Of a DNA stretch of 64,000 nt, positions 14,080 to 27,400 are shown in pieces. The first letter of the stretch is position 1; each line of letters begins with the position of its first letter. The notes under the pieces are model-generated. The model had not been told where the DNA came from. It searched no databases and saw only the letters and a program-made list of their open reading frames with translations. The translations under genes and the position numbers were made by a program. The stretch is from positions 11,979,704 to 12,043,703 of the forward strand of contig NC_088304.1 in assembly GCF_032854445.1 (NCBI RefSeq), given 5' to 3'. Source of the DNA: Liolophura sinensis. Taxonomy: Eukaryota; Mollusca; Polyplacophora; Chitonida; Chitonidae.

Positions 14080-14575
14080 GAATATTAAAATTTCCCTAGG
14101 GTAAATCAACATCGAGGGAGTGGTCCCTATAATCAACTAACCAGTATCGAGTCTCACCGAACCACAAACGATCCATGACAACCGCAAAAATTCACAACAT
14201 AAAGACATTTTCAGACGCTACACCCACTGCAACCGTAAGCCGCCTGTCACCATTCTGATCACTTGCGAGACTGAAGCGATAAGCGCCATCTGACGTCAGG
14301 GGGAGGGAACCAGCCAGATGGGCAGCAAGTGTTACTATAATGATTGCCATAGGTATTATCTCCCTTGAACGACCGTATCGTGCCTTGTATGCATGACTGT
14401 CAACTTGAGGTGGAGGTCACAGTGGGTGTAGTGTCTGAAAGTGTATTTATTTTGTGAATTTTGCGGTTGTCACGGATCATTTTTGGTTAGGCGAGATACA
14501 GAACAGGTTACATGTAGTTGGTTATTGGGACCACTAGGTTGACTTTGATTTACGCTAGGGAAATTTTAATACGCG
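14080..14575. repeat. Long imperfect inverted repeat (hairpin/foldback element)
   Basis: The left arm (about 14080-14235) and the reverse complement of the right arm (about 14408-14575) align over about 155-165 bases at roughly 80% by eye. Shared blocks include attaaaatttccctag, atgacaaccgcaaaa and ctacacccactg. The loop of about 170 bases contains a palindromic CRE (TGACGTCA, 14291-14298). It is probably a foldback or MITE-type element about 0.7 kb upstream of CPD exon 1. Confidence 0.75.
14291..14298. promoter_or_regulatory. CRE-like palindrome TGACGTCA
   Basis: Exact CREB/ATF consensus in the loop of the inverted repeat, about 1 kb upstream of the CPD start codon. Function not shown. Confidence 0.3.
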
Positions 14576-14809
14576 AGGGAAGATGCAGTAATCTCAAATC
14601 TCAAGTCTCATAATTTTTATGTAACGTCGGTTGGTTGCAGCAAATTAACATTAGCCAAGAGCCACTTATGCCAACAGAACAAACAATGACTAGTACGATA
14701 ACAAAACAAGTGTGTAAATGACACCACAATAATATATTTTCCATATATGTATCTAAATGAAGTATATAATAAGATATTTGGCAGGAGGAGGGGGACACGT
14801 ATGTATATT

Positions 14810-14980
14810 TATTTATTTATATATTTGATTGGTGTTTTACGCCGTACTCAAGAATATTTCACTTATACGACAGCGGCCAGCATTATGGTGGGAGGAAACC
14901 GGGCACAGTCCGGGGGAAACCCACGACCATCCGCAGGTTGCCAGCATGAGCTGGACCACATTGGTGAGAGACTCCTGGGT
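14810..14980 (-). mobile_element. SINE family A, 5'-truncated, with target-site duplication
   Basis: Flanked by cgtatgtatat at 14799-14809 and 14981-14991. Lies between the hairpin element and CPD exon 1. Confidence 0.9.
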
Positions 14981-14982
14981 CG

Positions 14983-14991
<9 letters not shown>

Positions 14992-15014
<23 letters not shown>
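14992..15014. repeat. (TA)n microsatellite
   Basis: Alternating TA run directly beside the target-site duplication of the 14810-14980 SINE. Confidence 0.8.
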
Positions 15015-15270
15015 ATCATGCCGACAATTACACCTGAAAAATGTAAGTGTTGTTGTCCGTCGATCTGACACATTGGAAGCAATTTCTCTCCGTAACTCTC
15101 CAAACACTTCGTGTTGCTCCATCTGAGAGTTACATTCCGTAACTAGGCAACCCCTGACCTCATTGGTTTTGTTCACCCTACCATCCCCCAATCATCCTAC
15201 CACTCCCCCCACCACCCCCCACCCCCCACCAAGTGTTATTTGCCTCTCAAGCCTCTGATAAAAATGATTA

Positions 15271-15285
15271 CATTTTATTCTCCAG
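15271..15285 (+). promoter_or_regulatory. 3' splice site upstream of the CPD start codon
   Basis: A pyrimidine-rich run ending tccag lies 19 bases before the ATG. It suggests that the CPD 5' UTR is split and that the promoter lies further upstream. Confidence 0.5.
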
Positions 15286-15304
15286 GTGAACCAAATTAAA
15301 AAGG

Positions 15305-15491
15305 ATGAGACTGCATTGTTTTGGCAATCTGCTGCTGCTAAGGATATGGCTACTGATCTCGGACTTCCCGTCCATCCTTGGAGTAGAGTTTGTCTATCAC
15401 AACTTCACGTCTCTGGAGGAGACGCTACGCGGCTTCTCAGAGCACTACCCAGAGCTGACCAGTCTCCACAGCATCGGAAAGTCTGTGCAAG
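15305..15491 (+). CDS. CPD: CPD exon 1: signal peptide and start of catalytic domain 1
   Basis: Encodes residues 1-62 plus one base. A hydrophobic leader ([10 protein letters not shown] core) precedes the [11 protein letters not shown] start typical of the domain. The ATG at 15305 was chosen because it opens the frame with a signal peptide. A good 3' splice site (tattctccag) ends at 15285, so this exon probably begins at 15286 with 19 bases of 5' UTR and an untranslated exon lies upstream. Donor is caag|gtatga. Confidence 0.88.
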
Positions 15492-18400
15492 GTATGAATT
15501 AATGAATTATTGAAACCTTTATTCAAGCAAGGATGGTAAACTCTGTCAAATTATACATTTTGCTCAAGTTTTTCAGAGGCCCCCTATAATAATATATGTG
15601 CATGTTGAAACCTATTGAATGTTGATATACTGTTGCATATTTAAAACATGAAGAAAGCAAATAATACACTGTTGTATGTACATACATCAGATGAAATCAT
15701 AAAAAATAGATTTCTTTTTGAACATTAATTAAGGTGCCTCCATGGCTGAGGTGGTTAGCATCGGTATAATGACCCAGGAGTCTCTCACCAGTGTGGTCAC
15801 TCTCCAGGTGTACATGTGAAGGTCTGCCAGCTACCTGCCGATGATGGTGGGTTTTCTCTGGGCTTTGTCCGGTTTCCTCTCACCATAATGCTGGCTGCCC
15901 ATGTCGTATAGGTGAAACATTGTTGACTACGGTGTTAAACACCAATCAGATAAATAAAATAAATAATAATTGTGGCCGATAAGTGACCCCAGTACCATCT
16001 TGTGGTTCCTGTTCAAATAGGAAAAGTTAAATTTAATATGTAATTATTTGAATGGGTTTATGGGAAGGAAATCGGTTTTAGAATTTTGAAGTAAATGTCC
16101 AACACTGTATTCGATCAAAGTTCCGCAGTTTACCCTTTTATACTAAAAGAATCTTGCGAGACCTGTAAAGAGTAAGCAAGCTACATGTAGATAGAATTGC
16201 CGTGTTTCTAAAAACAAAAGGATGAAAGTTGTTTAATTTTTTGTATTTAACTTGACATACCGTGTAAGAACCAGATTCTTGCAAGAGTTAAGAGGTACAT
16301 ATTCTGTGTCATTGGGTATTTGTTTTCAGGTCGAGATTTATGGGTGATAACCATTGGCCAGTCTCCAAACAACCATGTTCCCATGAGACCTCATGTAAGG
16401 TTGGTTGGAAACATGCATGGGAATGAGGTGAGTTGACAAAGATAAGTATAGATCCCACAGAAGGGTAGTTCCAAGCCCGGCTTTGGACAGAGAATGTGTG
16501 TGACATTCTCTGAACACCACGTGTCTTCAGCCAAACTGATACGTACTTAAACTGTTGAAGTACATGATATTAATACATGTTACACAAGCAAACGTTTGTA
16601 TGTGTGCTTCGGATTTATCGTTGTACTTAACTATTTTTCAGTCATATGACGAGGACGAGTCATTAGGTGTGTGTACATATATTGTGTCTTCTTGTGACAC
16701 AGTGTGACGCCAGTGTGCTGCCCCCCATTGAAGTATCATGCCGAAGACACCAGACATGACACCCCACCAAGTCACATTAAACTGACACCGGGCCAGCAAG
16801 TCCGGTTTCCTTGCTCTAACAACTCAGTGCTGAGTCCCGACTTCAAGGGCTGACGTTCTAATCCACTGCAAAAGGCCATCAGTAACTTGCCAAAAGACGG
16901 TGGTTTGCTCCGGGTACTCTGGTTTCCTTTACCCGTAAAACTGTCAGCTGTTGTATACATGAAAAACTCCTGAGTATGACATTAAGCAATAATCACATAA
17001 TTCTGTTGACTGAGCATTCTTTAAAAGCTTCAAAATTTGCATGTTATTAAGCCATGACTTAATTCAGTCTTTTGAACAACAGATGAATTGCTTCATTGTT
17101 TGAAAATATGTCAGTCTGAGTGGGTCACATACTTTTATTACAGGCTGTTGGGAGAGAACTTCTTTTACACTTTGCGGATTATCTGCTCAGTAACTATGGT
17201 AATCTGGCGAATGTGTCTGAGTTTATGAACACAACATTACTTCACATCCTGCCATCGCTTAATCCAGACGGCTTTGAGGTTTCTGAGGAAGGAGATTGTT
17301 CATCTAAGCAGGGGAGGTAACCAGTGATTTTGCATCAAGATATACCTGTAGTTACTATAGACTTCTGATGTTTAATTGGTAAACTGATTGGTAAATATGA
17401 AGTTACATATACAAAAATAGAAACAAGTTCATGGTTAAAAGTACCTGGCTGAAGTTTTACCCTGCCTGGTTTTTACTTGTCGGTAAACTTTGACTGAAGG
17501 GCATTGTGTGTACACCCGGTACATGTAGATTTACAAATTTAACAAAGCAGTTAGAGGCCTGCAAAACAGGAACATTCATTTGTATGACAAAATTTGATCA
17601 AATTTAACCTTCAGTGCAGTCATATTCTAATCTTAAATCCTCTTTCTGTCGTGGCCGGACAGTCGGTGTACATGTGTGATGAATGAGCACATCGGCTGTA
17701 GATCACCATCGATATATTAAATTCAGTTATTATAAATCCATTAAATGCAGTTTCAATTTTTGACCCCTGGGTCAAAAAATAAGCATTTAAATGGAATTTC
17801 ATATTTTGACAGTCCAGACTTAAGTTGACTTAGCAGGGCTTATTTTTTTTAAATAATATTTTGTTATAGATCTTTCTGCTATTGTGTAATTAACCCGCAT
17901 GAAACAGTATGTAAAGGTATGTTTAGATTCAGCGGTCTTTCTACAGAGGGTTAATTTATTTTTACATTTTCTTTCCCTTTAATAATGTTGTATTTCAACT
18001 AAAGAGACAAATTTTTGTTTCATTCAGACTGATTAAACTGAGTTTTTTTCTGTGAAACGTGACTGATTTCTCATCAGAAAAACATATGTGTTGGCATCAG
18101 AAGTATTATTTTAAGGCTTCTACGTGCTTCAAAAGGTGTATTTTTATTGGCTAAGCTTGAGGTGAATTACAATTCATAGGTTATGAACTTGTGAAAGGTT
18201 TTTTTTTATGGATATTGCCTTTCTGCATTTGTCTGCATGACATGTAATTTGGTTTCATTGTTTCATTGTAGATATAATGCCAATGGGGAAAATTTGAACC
18301 GGAACTTTCCAGACAGAGTCGAGAATAACACGTCTGAGATCCAGCCAGAAACCCAGCATGTCATGGATTGGTTCTCCAATATCACGTTTGCGCTCTCAGC

Positions 18401-21400
18401 TAACCTACATGGAGGCGCTCTGGTGGCGAATTACCCTTATGACAACTACCCCAATGGTAAGGCCATCCAACAAACATGTTTATTAAAAAAAAAACAGATT
18501 TACCTGCAGACAGTCATGCATTCTTAGCAAACATTATAGTACTGGCCATCATGGTATAAGTGAAATATTCTTGAGTACAGTATCAAACTCAGATCAAACA
18601 AATAAATAAAAGGAAGATTTGCGTGCGGTGTAAATCACTAATCAAGTGAATCAATAAAATCTTTTTTGCACTCTTGCAACAGGCATTTTTGGATTTGTTT
18701 CAAGTTTGAACGTGTTGATTTCTGAAATGCTATCCACTGAACTGCGTTCAGTTTTTTGGAAACTATTTATGTATAGATTGACACATATCGTCATATTATT
18801 TATCAGACAGTAAATTAATTGTCTTAACTATCTCTGTCTGTTCAAATATGCTATATACTGTACAGACTGTAATTCTTCAACCTTTTCATGTGTTTGCAAA
18901 GGCGTTTATTCAAGCATATTTTGAAGCCATTATTCTGGATAAACTGCTAAAACTGTAGTTTTTGTGAAACCCTGAAATTGGCCAACCCAACCAATGTAGT
19001 TTTGTCTCCAAAATCAAATTTAAAATGAACGAGGGGGTTAGCCATGGTAGAATACCAGCACAGTGCAATAACCGAGGAACCTCCCACCGATGCAGTGGCT
19101 GTGAGTTCAGTTAATGCTGGCTTCCTCTTCGGCAGTACATGAGAAGTTCTGCCAGCAACCTGCGAATGATCGTGAGTTTCCTCCAGGTTCTGTCTGTTTT
19201 TTTTTTCCACCTTAATGCTGGCCGACGTCGTATAAGTGAAATATTCTTGAGTACGGTGTAAAACACCAATCAAATAAATGAATAAAATCAAGTTGAATCA
19301 AATGTGCTAAAAAAGTTACTCTTTCATATGTGAAAAGGTTGAGGAATTAAGGTAGTATTAATGTCAGGAGAAAAACTACATTTGTCAGCGCTAACTGATG
19401 TTTACTTATTTTTTTTTCCCCATTGATAGTAAATCAGTGATGAATAAGTACAAGGTTGTGATGGATCTCACTTTGCTCATTTGTCTTTAGTACATATACT
19501 TGTTTCAGCCAATGGATCCAAGCCTTCAATTGCCCCTGACGATGATGTATTGAGGCACATTTCATTGGCTTATTCCCTGGCACATTCCACCATGCACCTG
19601 GGCCTCCCGTGTGACAACGAAACATTCACAGATGGAATCACGAACGGAGCTGCCTGGTATCCCATAACAGGTTAGCTATAGTGTACAGTATTTCATTCAC
19701 TCATTCATTAGGCAGTTATGTTTGAGGCATCTAAGTCTCCTGAAAAGGAGAGTAAGAGAAAGGTCCCTAAATGGTTACAAAATGTGAAAATAATTTTATG
19801 CTATAATAATGACTGCATTTCACTTATAAAATTATGTACAAAAATGTGCTTTCAAAAGCACGCGAGGTGTTGAAATATTGCCTTTGATGCCAGCACTTCA
19901 GTTTTTCTGACTAGAAATTAATCTTAAATATTGGCATTTAGGAAACAAAAAAAAATGTGATATTTTTCAAACACTTCTTCAGGTGGATTACAAGACTACA
20001 GTTACAGCTTTCATGGCTGCCCTGAGTTGACACTGGAGGTTTCCTGCTGTAAATATCCCCCTGCTGAACAACTGGAGGAATTCTGGGATTCTAACCGTGA
20101 CGCTCTGCTTACATACATACAGCAGGTTTACTTGGGTAAGAGAGCATATGGTCGGGAAGGTCACCCCTCACAGATTGATACCATGTATTCTGCTTCTGAT
20201 TTTTTTTAATATTTATTTATTTGATTGTTGTTTAACGCTGTACTCAAGAATTTTTCACTTATACGATGGCTGTCAGTATTACGTGTATAAGTTGGGGAAA
20301 CCAGAGTGCCCAGAGTAAACCAACGGCCTTTGGCAAGTTACTGATGAACTTACCCACATGTACAGATATGGACACCATATTGGTAGAAGACCAGTATAGA
20401 GGCCTTCATTAACACTGCTGTGTTTGTGTTTTATGAGAGATTTCTTTTTGCGCATATATTAGTGCGAAGTACCTGAATCAAAGACAGGTTACTGTTTTTA
20501 ATGATGTTGTGTTGTTTAGGTGTGAAGGGAATGATACTTGACAAATCAGGGCGAGGAATACGCAGGGCACGGCTATCGATCCACGGGAGAGAGGAAGCCA
20601 TATTCTGGTCGTCCTCTCAGGGAGAATTCTGGAGAGTTTTATTACCTGGTCACTATAAACTACAGGTAAGTTCTGTTATCTGGTCACTATAGACTACAGG
20701 TGGTTCTGTTACAGTACCTGGTCACTATAATCTACAGATTAACAGCATTCTGTTACCTGGTCACTGAAAAGTACAGGTGAGTTCTGTTACCTGGTCACTA
20801 TAATAATAAACTACAGTTGAATTCTGTTATCAGGTCACTATTAACAACAGACAAGGTCTGTTATCTGGTCATTATAAACTACAGGTAAGTTCTGTTACCT
20901 TGTCACTGTAAACTAGAAATGAGTTCTATTACCTGGTCACAATAAACTATAGATGAGTTCTGTTACCTGGTCACTATAATGATAAACTACAGTTGAATTC
21001 CGTTATCATGTCACTATTAACAACAGACAAGGTCTGTTATCTGGTCATTATAAACTACAGGTAAGTTCTGTTACCATGTCACTGTAAACTAGAAATGTGT
21101 TCTATTACCTGGTCACAATAAACTATAGATGAGTTTTGTTATCTGGTCACTATAATGATAAACTACAGTTGAATTCCGTTATCATGTCACTATTAACAAC
21201 AGACAAGGTCTGTTATCTGGTCATTATAAACTACAGGTAAGTTCTGTTACCATGTCACTGTAAACTAGAAATGTGTTCTATTACCTGGTCACAATAAACT
21301 ATAGATGAGTTTTGTTATCTGGTCACTATAATGATAAACTACAGTTGAATTCTGTTATCAGGTCACTATTAACAACAGACAAGGTCTGTTATCTGGTCAT

Positions 21401-24400
21401 TATAAACTACAGGTAAGTTCTGTTACCATGTCACTGTGAACTAGAAATGAGTTCTGTTACCTGGTCACAATAAACTATAGATGAGTTTTGTTATCTGGTC
21501 ATTATTAACTACAGGTGAATTCTATTCACTGATCACTGTAAACTACAGGTGAGCTGTAAACTACATGTATAAGGTGTATTTGAGGTGTATTGAAGGTGTA
21601 TCTGAGTACTGCCAAATAATGATGATTAGTAGCTCAAGTACACCTATTGTACACCTCAGTGGAGGTGTACCCTGTAAAAATTAGGTCAAAAATATGACGC
21701 CTGAGGTACAGCTGAGGTACGTGCTTATGGTCATGGTGGATTTTCACTGTTTTCACTTTTGTTTTGATAGAAAACAAGTTCAAAGCACTTAAATTTTAGC
21801 TATATAAATTACAGATAAATTTAAGTCAGTGTGTAAGTGCATGCTGTTCCTTGTTTACAGTATCTGTAAATCTCACCTGACTTACAACAGCAACAGTGAT
21901 ATACGTTTACTTGAGGTTTTCTAGCCACTTAATCAAAATTTAGGGTTGCTTCTTTCCTATATCCTTTAGAACTGTTCATTTTCCCAAACATGTTACAAAT
22001 TCTGTGCCAGGAAGCACAGCCTGTGCATAATTGGGTTGTTTTCGCACAGACTGAAATATATTTGCACATGGCCACAGACCCCCCATTAGTTTTCCATAAG
22101 CGACAATGTTAATGTCTAGGGCTGTAGCTTAGCCACAAACATTCCGTGGCCAATAAGTTTGGTGCATAGCTGGTCCAGCCTGTGAGAAAGAAGCCATAAA
22201 AATCTTCACATAGGTTGACCATCAAATTCTGGATCTTTCTATGCCGGCAGCTGGGAGGAGTGCCTAGCAAGGCCAAGGGGACGTCACTCGCAGCCTGATC
22301 ACCACCTGTCTCCTTGTGTCCTCTCGCCCAGAATTTCAAACTTTCATCAGTAAAACTAATACCTGCTCAAAGCTTAGACAATTTCCATCATTTTGATACC
22401 AAGCATGCACCTGTACACTAAAAATGGCAGGCTGGCAGCAAGAAAAGACTTTACACCCTAATATACACAGAATTACATTCCTCCCTCACGAAAAACTGAA
22501 GTTCTAAGTTTGGGCTTTGTGTCCACATTGTTAAGGGCAGCCATTTTGGAGTAATCAGGGAAAAATATATCTCTGCTGTATGATTGGTCAATATTTGTGC
22601 TCTGAATGGCAAGTCAGTTTAGGATGAGACAAAGGCTTATATTTATTTAGTAAAGATTTTTTTCTTTTGCACAAAACCATGTGTAATTTTGTACTCAGGA
22701 TTTTGTCTGAAGCAAAATGTCTAAATCTAATCTCTTGTTTTACAACTTTAAAATAGTGACTTATGTGTACCTGAGGTACATGACAATTGTAAAATTTTAG
22801 TATAAAAACTCTCAAACTTTCTGATATGTACCTGAGGTACATCATTTATTTTTCTTAGTTTTCAAAGTTTCGAAGGTGCACCTCAGGTACATCTTCTAAG
22901 TGTTGATTTTTTTCCAAGTTGCTGAGGTGTATTTGAGTTAGATTATCTCATATTTAGAATCTGCTCAAAAACTCGCAAAGTTTCTGAGGTGTACCTGGGA
23001 TACATCATTCATAATTTTTAAATTTCAAAGGTTCTAAGGTGAACTTGAGTACAAGTCTTCTAAGTGTTGATTTTTTTCACAATTCCTGGGGTACATCTGA
23101 GGTATAGGTATATGACTGGGGTGTACTTGAGGTACAGTACACCTCAGGTAACATAGATGGGGTGTATACTAAGGTGTATGTGAGGCTTACACACCCCACA
23201 TACACCTCGTCTATGCGTCACACTGAGGTGAACACTTTATGCCTGTAAGGGTGGTAACTGTAAGCTACAGGCTGGTGAGTCAGTACAATCTACAGGTGAG
23301 TTCTGGTACCTGGTCAGTACAATCTACAGGTGAGTTCTGTTACTTGGTCAGTACAATCTACAGGTGAGTTCTGTTACCTGGTCATAACAGTCTACAGGTG
23401 AGCTCTGTTACCTGGTCAGGACAATCTACAGGTGAGGTCTGGTACCTGGTCAGTACAATCTAGAGGTTAGTTGTGTTGCTTGGTCAGTACAATCTACAGG
23501 TGAGTTCTATTACCTGGTCAGAACAGTCTACAGGTGAGCTCTGTTACCTGGTCGGAACAATCTACGGGTGAGTTCTGCTACCTGGTCAGAACAGTCTACA
23601 GGTGATCTCTGTTACCTGGTCAGGACAATCTACAGGTGAGTTCTGTTACCTTGTCAGGGCAATCTACAAGTGAGTTCTGATACCTCGTCAGTACAATCTA
23701 CAGGTGAGTTCTGTTACTTGGTCAGTACAATCTACAAGTGAGTTCTGTTACCTGGTCATAACAGTCTACAGGCGAGCTCTATTACCTGGTCAGTACAATC
23801 TACAAGTGAGTTCTGTTACCTGGTCATAACAGTCTACAGGCGAGCTCTGTTACCTGGTCAGGACAATCTACAGGTGAGTTCTGTTACCTGGTCAGTACAA
23901 TCTACAGGTGAGTTCTGGTACCTGGTCAGTACAATCTACAGGTTAGTTGTGTTACTTGGTCAGTACAATCTACAGGTGAGTTCTATTACCTGGTCAGAAC
24001 AGTCTACAGGTGAGCTCTGTTACCTGGTCAAGACAATCTACGGGTGAGTTCTGCTACCTGGTCAGAACAGTCTACAGGTGAGCTCTGTTACCTGGTCAGG
24101 ACAATCTACAGGTGAGTTCTGTTACCTTGTCAGGGCAATCTACAAGTGAGTTCTGGTACCTGGTCAGTACAATCTACAGGTGAGATGTGTTACCTGGTCA
24201 GTACAATCTACAGGTTATTTCTTTTACCTGGTCAGAACAGTCTACAGGTGAGCTCTGTTACCTGGTCAGTACAGTCTACAGGTGAGTTCTGTTACCTTGT
24301 CAGTACAGTGTACAGGTGAATTCTGTTACCTGGTCAGTACAATCTACAGGTGAGTCCTGCTACCTGGTCAGTACAATCTACAGGTGAGTTCTGTTACCTT

Positions 24401-27400
24401 GTCAGTACAATCTACTGGTGATTTCTGTTACCTGGTCAGTACAGTCTACAGGTGAGTCCTGCTACCTGGTCAGTACAATCTACAGGTGAGTCCTGCTGCC
24501 TGGTCAGTACAATCTACAGGTGAGTTCTGGTACCTGGTCAGTACAATCTATAGGTGATTTCTGTTACCTGGTCAGTACAGTCTACAGGTGAATTCTGTTA
24601 CCTGGTCAGTACAATCTACAGGTGAGTCCTGCTACCTGGTCAGTACAATCTACAGGTGATTTCTGTTACCTTGTCAGTACAATCTACAGGTGAGTTCTTT
24701 TAACTGGCCACTGGAGTCTTCAGGTGAGTTATGTTACCTGATCACTTCAAACTTTGAGAGAGTTCTAGATCTGTTACCTGTCACAGTAAAGTACGGTGAT
24801 TTTTGTTACCTGACCAGTGTATATTACAGGAGTGTTTTTAATCTGTTACCAATATGTAGTCACTGTAAAGTTGAGATGAGCTCTGTTACTTGGTCACTGT
24901 AAACTACAGGTTTGGAGACTTCTGGTAGATCTGTTACCAGGTCACTGTAAATTGCAATTGACTTCTAAATCTGCCTGTTATATATACCTAATATTTGTAA
25001 ACCACAGGCTGCAACTTGGAAACTACATGTTAGTTATGGTTTTTGGAGCCTCCATGGCTTGTTTAGCATGCTACCGCAGCCTGATGACCCAGGAGCCTCT
25101 CACCAATGCAGTCGCTATGAGTTCAAGTCCAATTCATGTCAAGGTCTGCCAGCAACCTGTGGATAGTTGGGGTTTCCTCCGAGTAATGCCCGTTTTCCTC
25201 CTACCATAATGCTGGCCGCCGTCATAAGAGTGAAATATTCTTGCGTATGGCGTACAACACCAATCAAATAAATAAATCAATAAATCAATTACGTTTTTAT
25301 TTCAGATATCTGCAGATGGGTACAGAAATTCTCAGGTCTTATTTACAGTAAAATCAGGGGAAGTAACTATGCTAAATGTGCATCTGGATGAGCTGTTAGC
25401 ATTCACATACCACAATTACAGTGAGCTGGGGAGGGTGATGTCATCGCTGAATCAAGGCTTTCCCCACCTAACCCATCTCTACAGTATAGGACAATCCGTA
25501 GAAGGTATCGTTTTATATTGACAACTACAAATGTGGCAAATGACCTCAAATTTGCCTAGGACTGAGTTGCAAGTTTTACCTGATTTTGATTATTCGGTTG
25601 CGATATTAAAGGTGTTTTGAGGTATGTTTGAAAGGTAGGATGATATCCTACTGAAAAAAATGCAAGTTTGAGCATCAAAAGAGATCTTTTATGATATTTA
25701 TTTTGGCTCTAAAGCTGCACAGTGCTGGGTGAAGTTTTAGATCATTTACTGTTTCATTATGAAAGCCGATATTTAAAAAAAAAAAATATCCCTGTTCAAA
25801 ATGAGATTGAAGCCTACATATTTGGCAACTGTTTCACCAGATTTGATATAGATTTGATGCATGACCAGTTCCACAAAGTCATTTTTTTTTCGTTATCAAG
25901 ATTAAAGCTTAGCAAAGTTTTATTCTACCGATGGTTGTGGGTTTACCCTGAGGTTGCTCCCACCATAATGGTGGCTACCATTGAATAACCCCTTGAGTAC
26001 ATGGATAGAAGCTTGCTTTACAGGTCATGGCCCCTTAAATTGAGAAAATTTTATAATTGTTAAAGTGATTTTTGAATCAAAGTTGTCTAATTCATTTAAA
26101 TTATTACGGTAAAATCCACATAGATCAGCGCCATAGGTCAGAGTATAAACTACCCTAAATAACCTAAAATTTCACTAATAAAAGTGCATTTTTAGAGGTA
26201 AATAAATGTGATAAAACATTATTTTAGGTGTTGACACTTACATATCACCTGTAGGATATCATCTCACCATTAAAACTAACCCTAAATCACCTTTCTGTAA
26301 CCAATAGAACTCCCAGAATCATGAAAATAGAACAAGTTAGTCCTTGAAAGAAACTGTAATGGAGATTGTGTTAGTAAATTTTTGGTTGAAGTTAGTGTTT
26401 GCGTAACAATTAGCAAGCATTGTTATGAATGGATTCAGAGAGGCCACGTGGCAAAGTTTGTTGCTAATGGACGCTTACTTTCCATTCCATTCAATACTGA
26501 TTCTATGATGTCACGGAAAGTTTACATACATACGTATATTAGTTTACGTGGTGACTCACGGAATGTTTTTACTTGTGACCAGTGTGTTAATCGTCTTGAT
26601 GACGTGGCATTATTATCACCTTATTCCGTGTGAAGGTCTGTCAGCAACCTGCGGATGGACGTGGGTTTCTCCAGGGCTGTGCTCGGTTTCCTCCTCCATA
26701 ATGCTGGCCGCCGTCGTATAAGTGAAATATTCTTGAGTACAGCATAAAACACCAATCAAATAAATAAATAAATAAATATTACCTAATTGACCTGAAAATA
26801 CTTTTATTTAAACCTACAGCAGGCGAATGTGGTGTTTGAATGCTAGGTTATAAGCCACAGTATGGATCAAATTTCTCCGGTATCGTGTCTAAACATAGTG
26901 CTTAGTTTTGTGAGGAGAATTTCTTTGTAATGGCCTTATATTGTAAAATTAAGGGAGAGGATCTCAGATTTTATAATCTGGTGTGTGAAAATAAGCATAA
27001 CTCACTCTTGCTACAGGTCGAGAATTGTGGGTAATGGCTGTCGGTCAGGCACCTCAGTCGTATGTGACACTTCGTCCTCACCTCAAGTACATTGGCAACA
27101 TCCATGGGAATGAGGTAACTGATGTTGCTGTATATGCAGATCCAGATATCACAAATGCTCTTGCGTAATTTCATTCACAGCATGATTTATCTTTCATCTT
27201 TCTTTCTCAGTCTGTGTCCATTTGTCTTTCTGTTTGTCTATCCATACATAAGTCTGTCAATCGAGCAGTCTTTGTGAACATTAGCCTGTCTCGTAATGAA
27301 GACATCAATCTGTCAGTCAATCTGTAAGATTCTTTGGTTATTTGTCTTTCTGTTTGTCAAGACATCAGTGTGTCAGGCAGTCCATCCTCAATTTCAGGGG

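Noticed and set aside
14747-15191. Overlapping frames of 79-102 codons on both strands
   Set aside because: Translations of a SINE and a TA microsatellite.
15731-15830. tRNA gene
   Set aside because: The tRNA-like sequence with A- and B-box resemblance is the head of a SINE; it does not fold into a full cloverleaf and is followed by the SINE body.
20640-24960. CRISPR-like regular array
   Set aside because: Units are contiguous, with no unique spacers of constant length, and lie in an intron of a eukaryotic gene.
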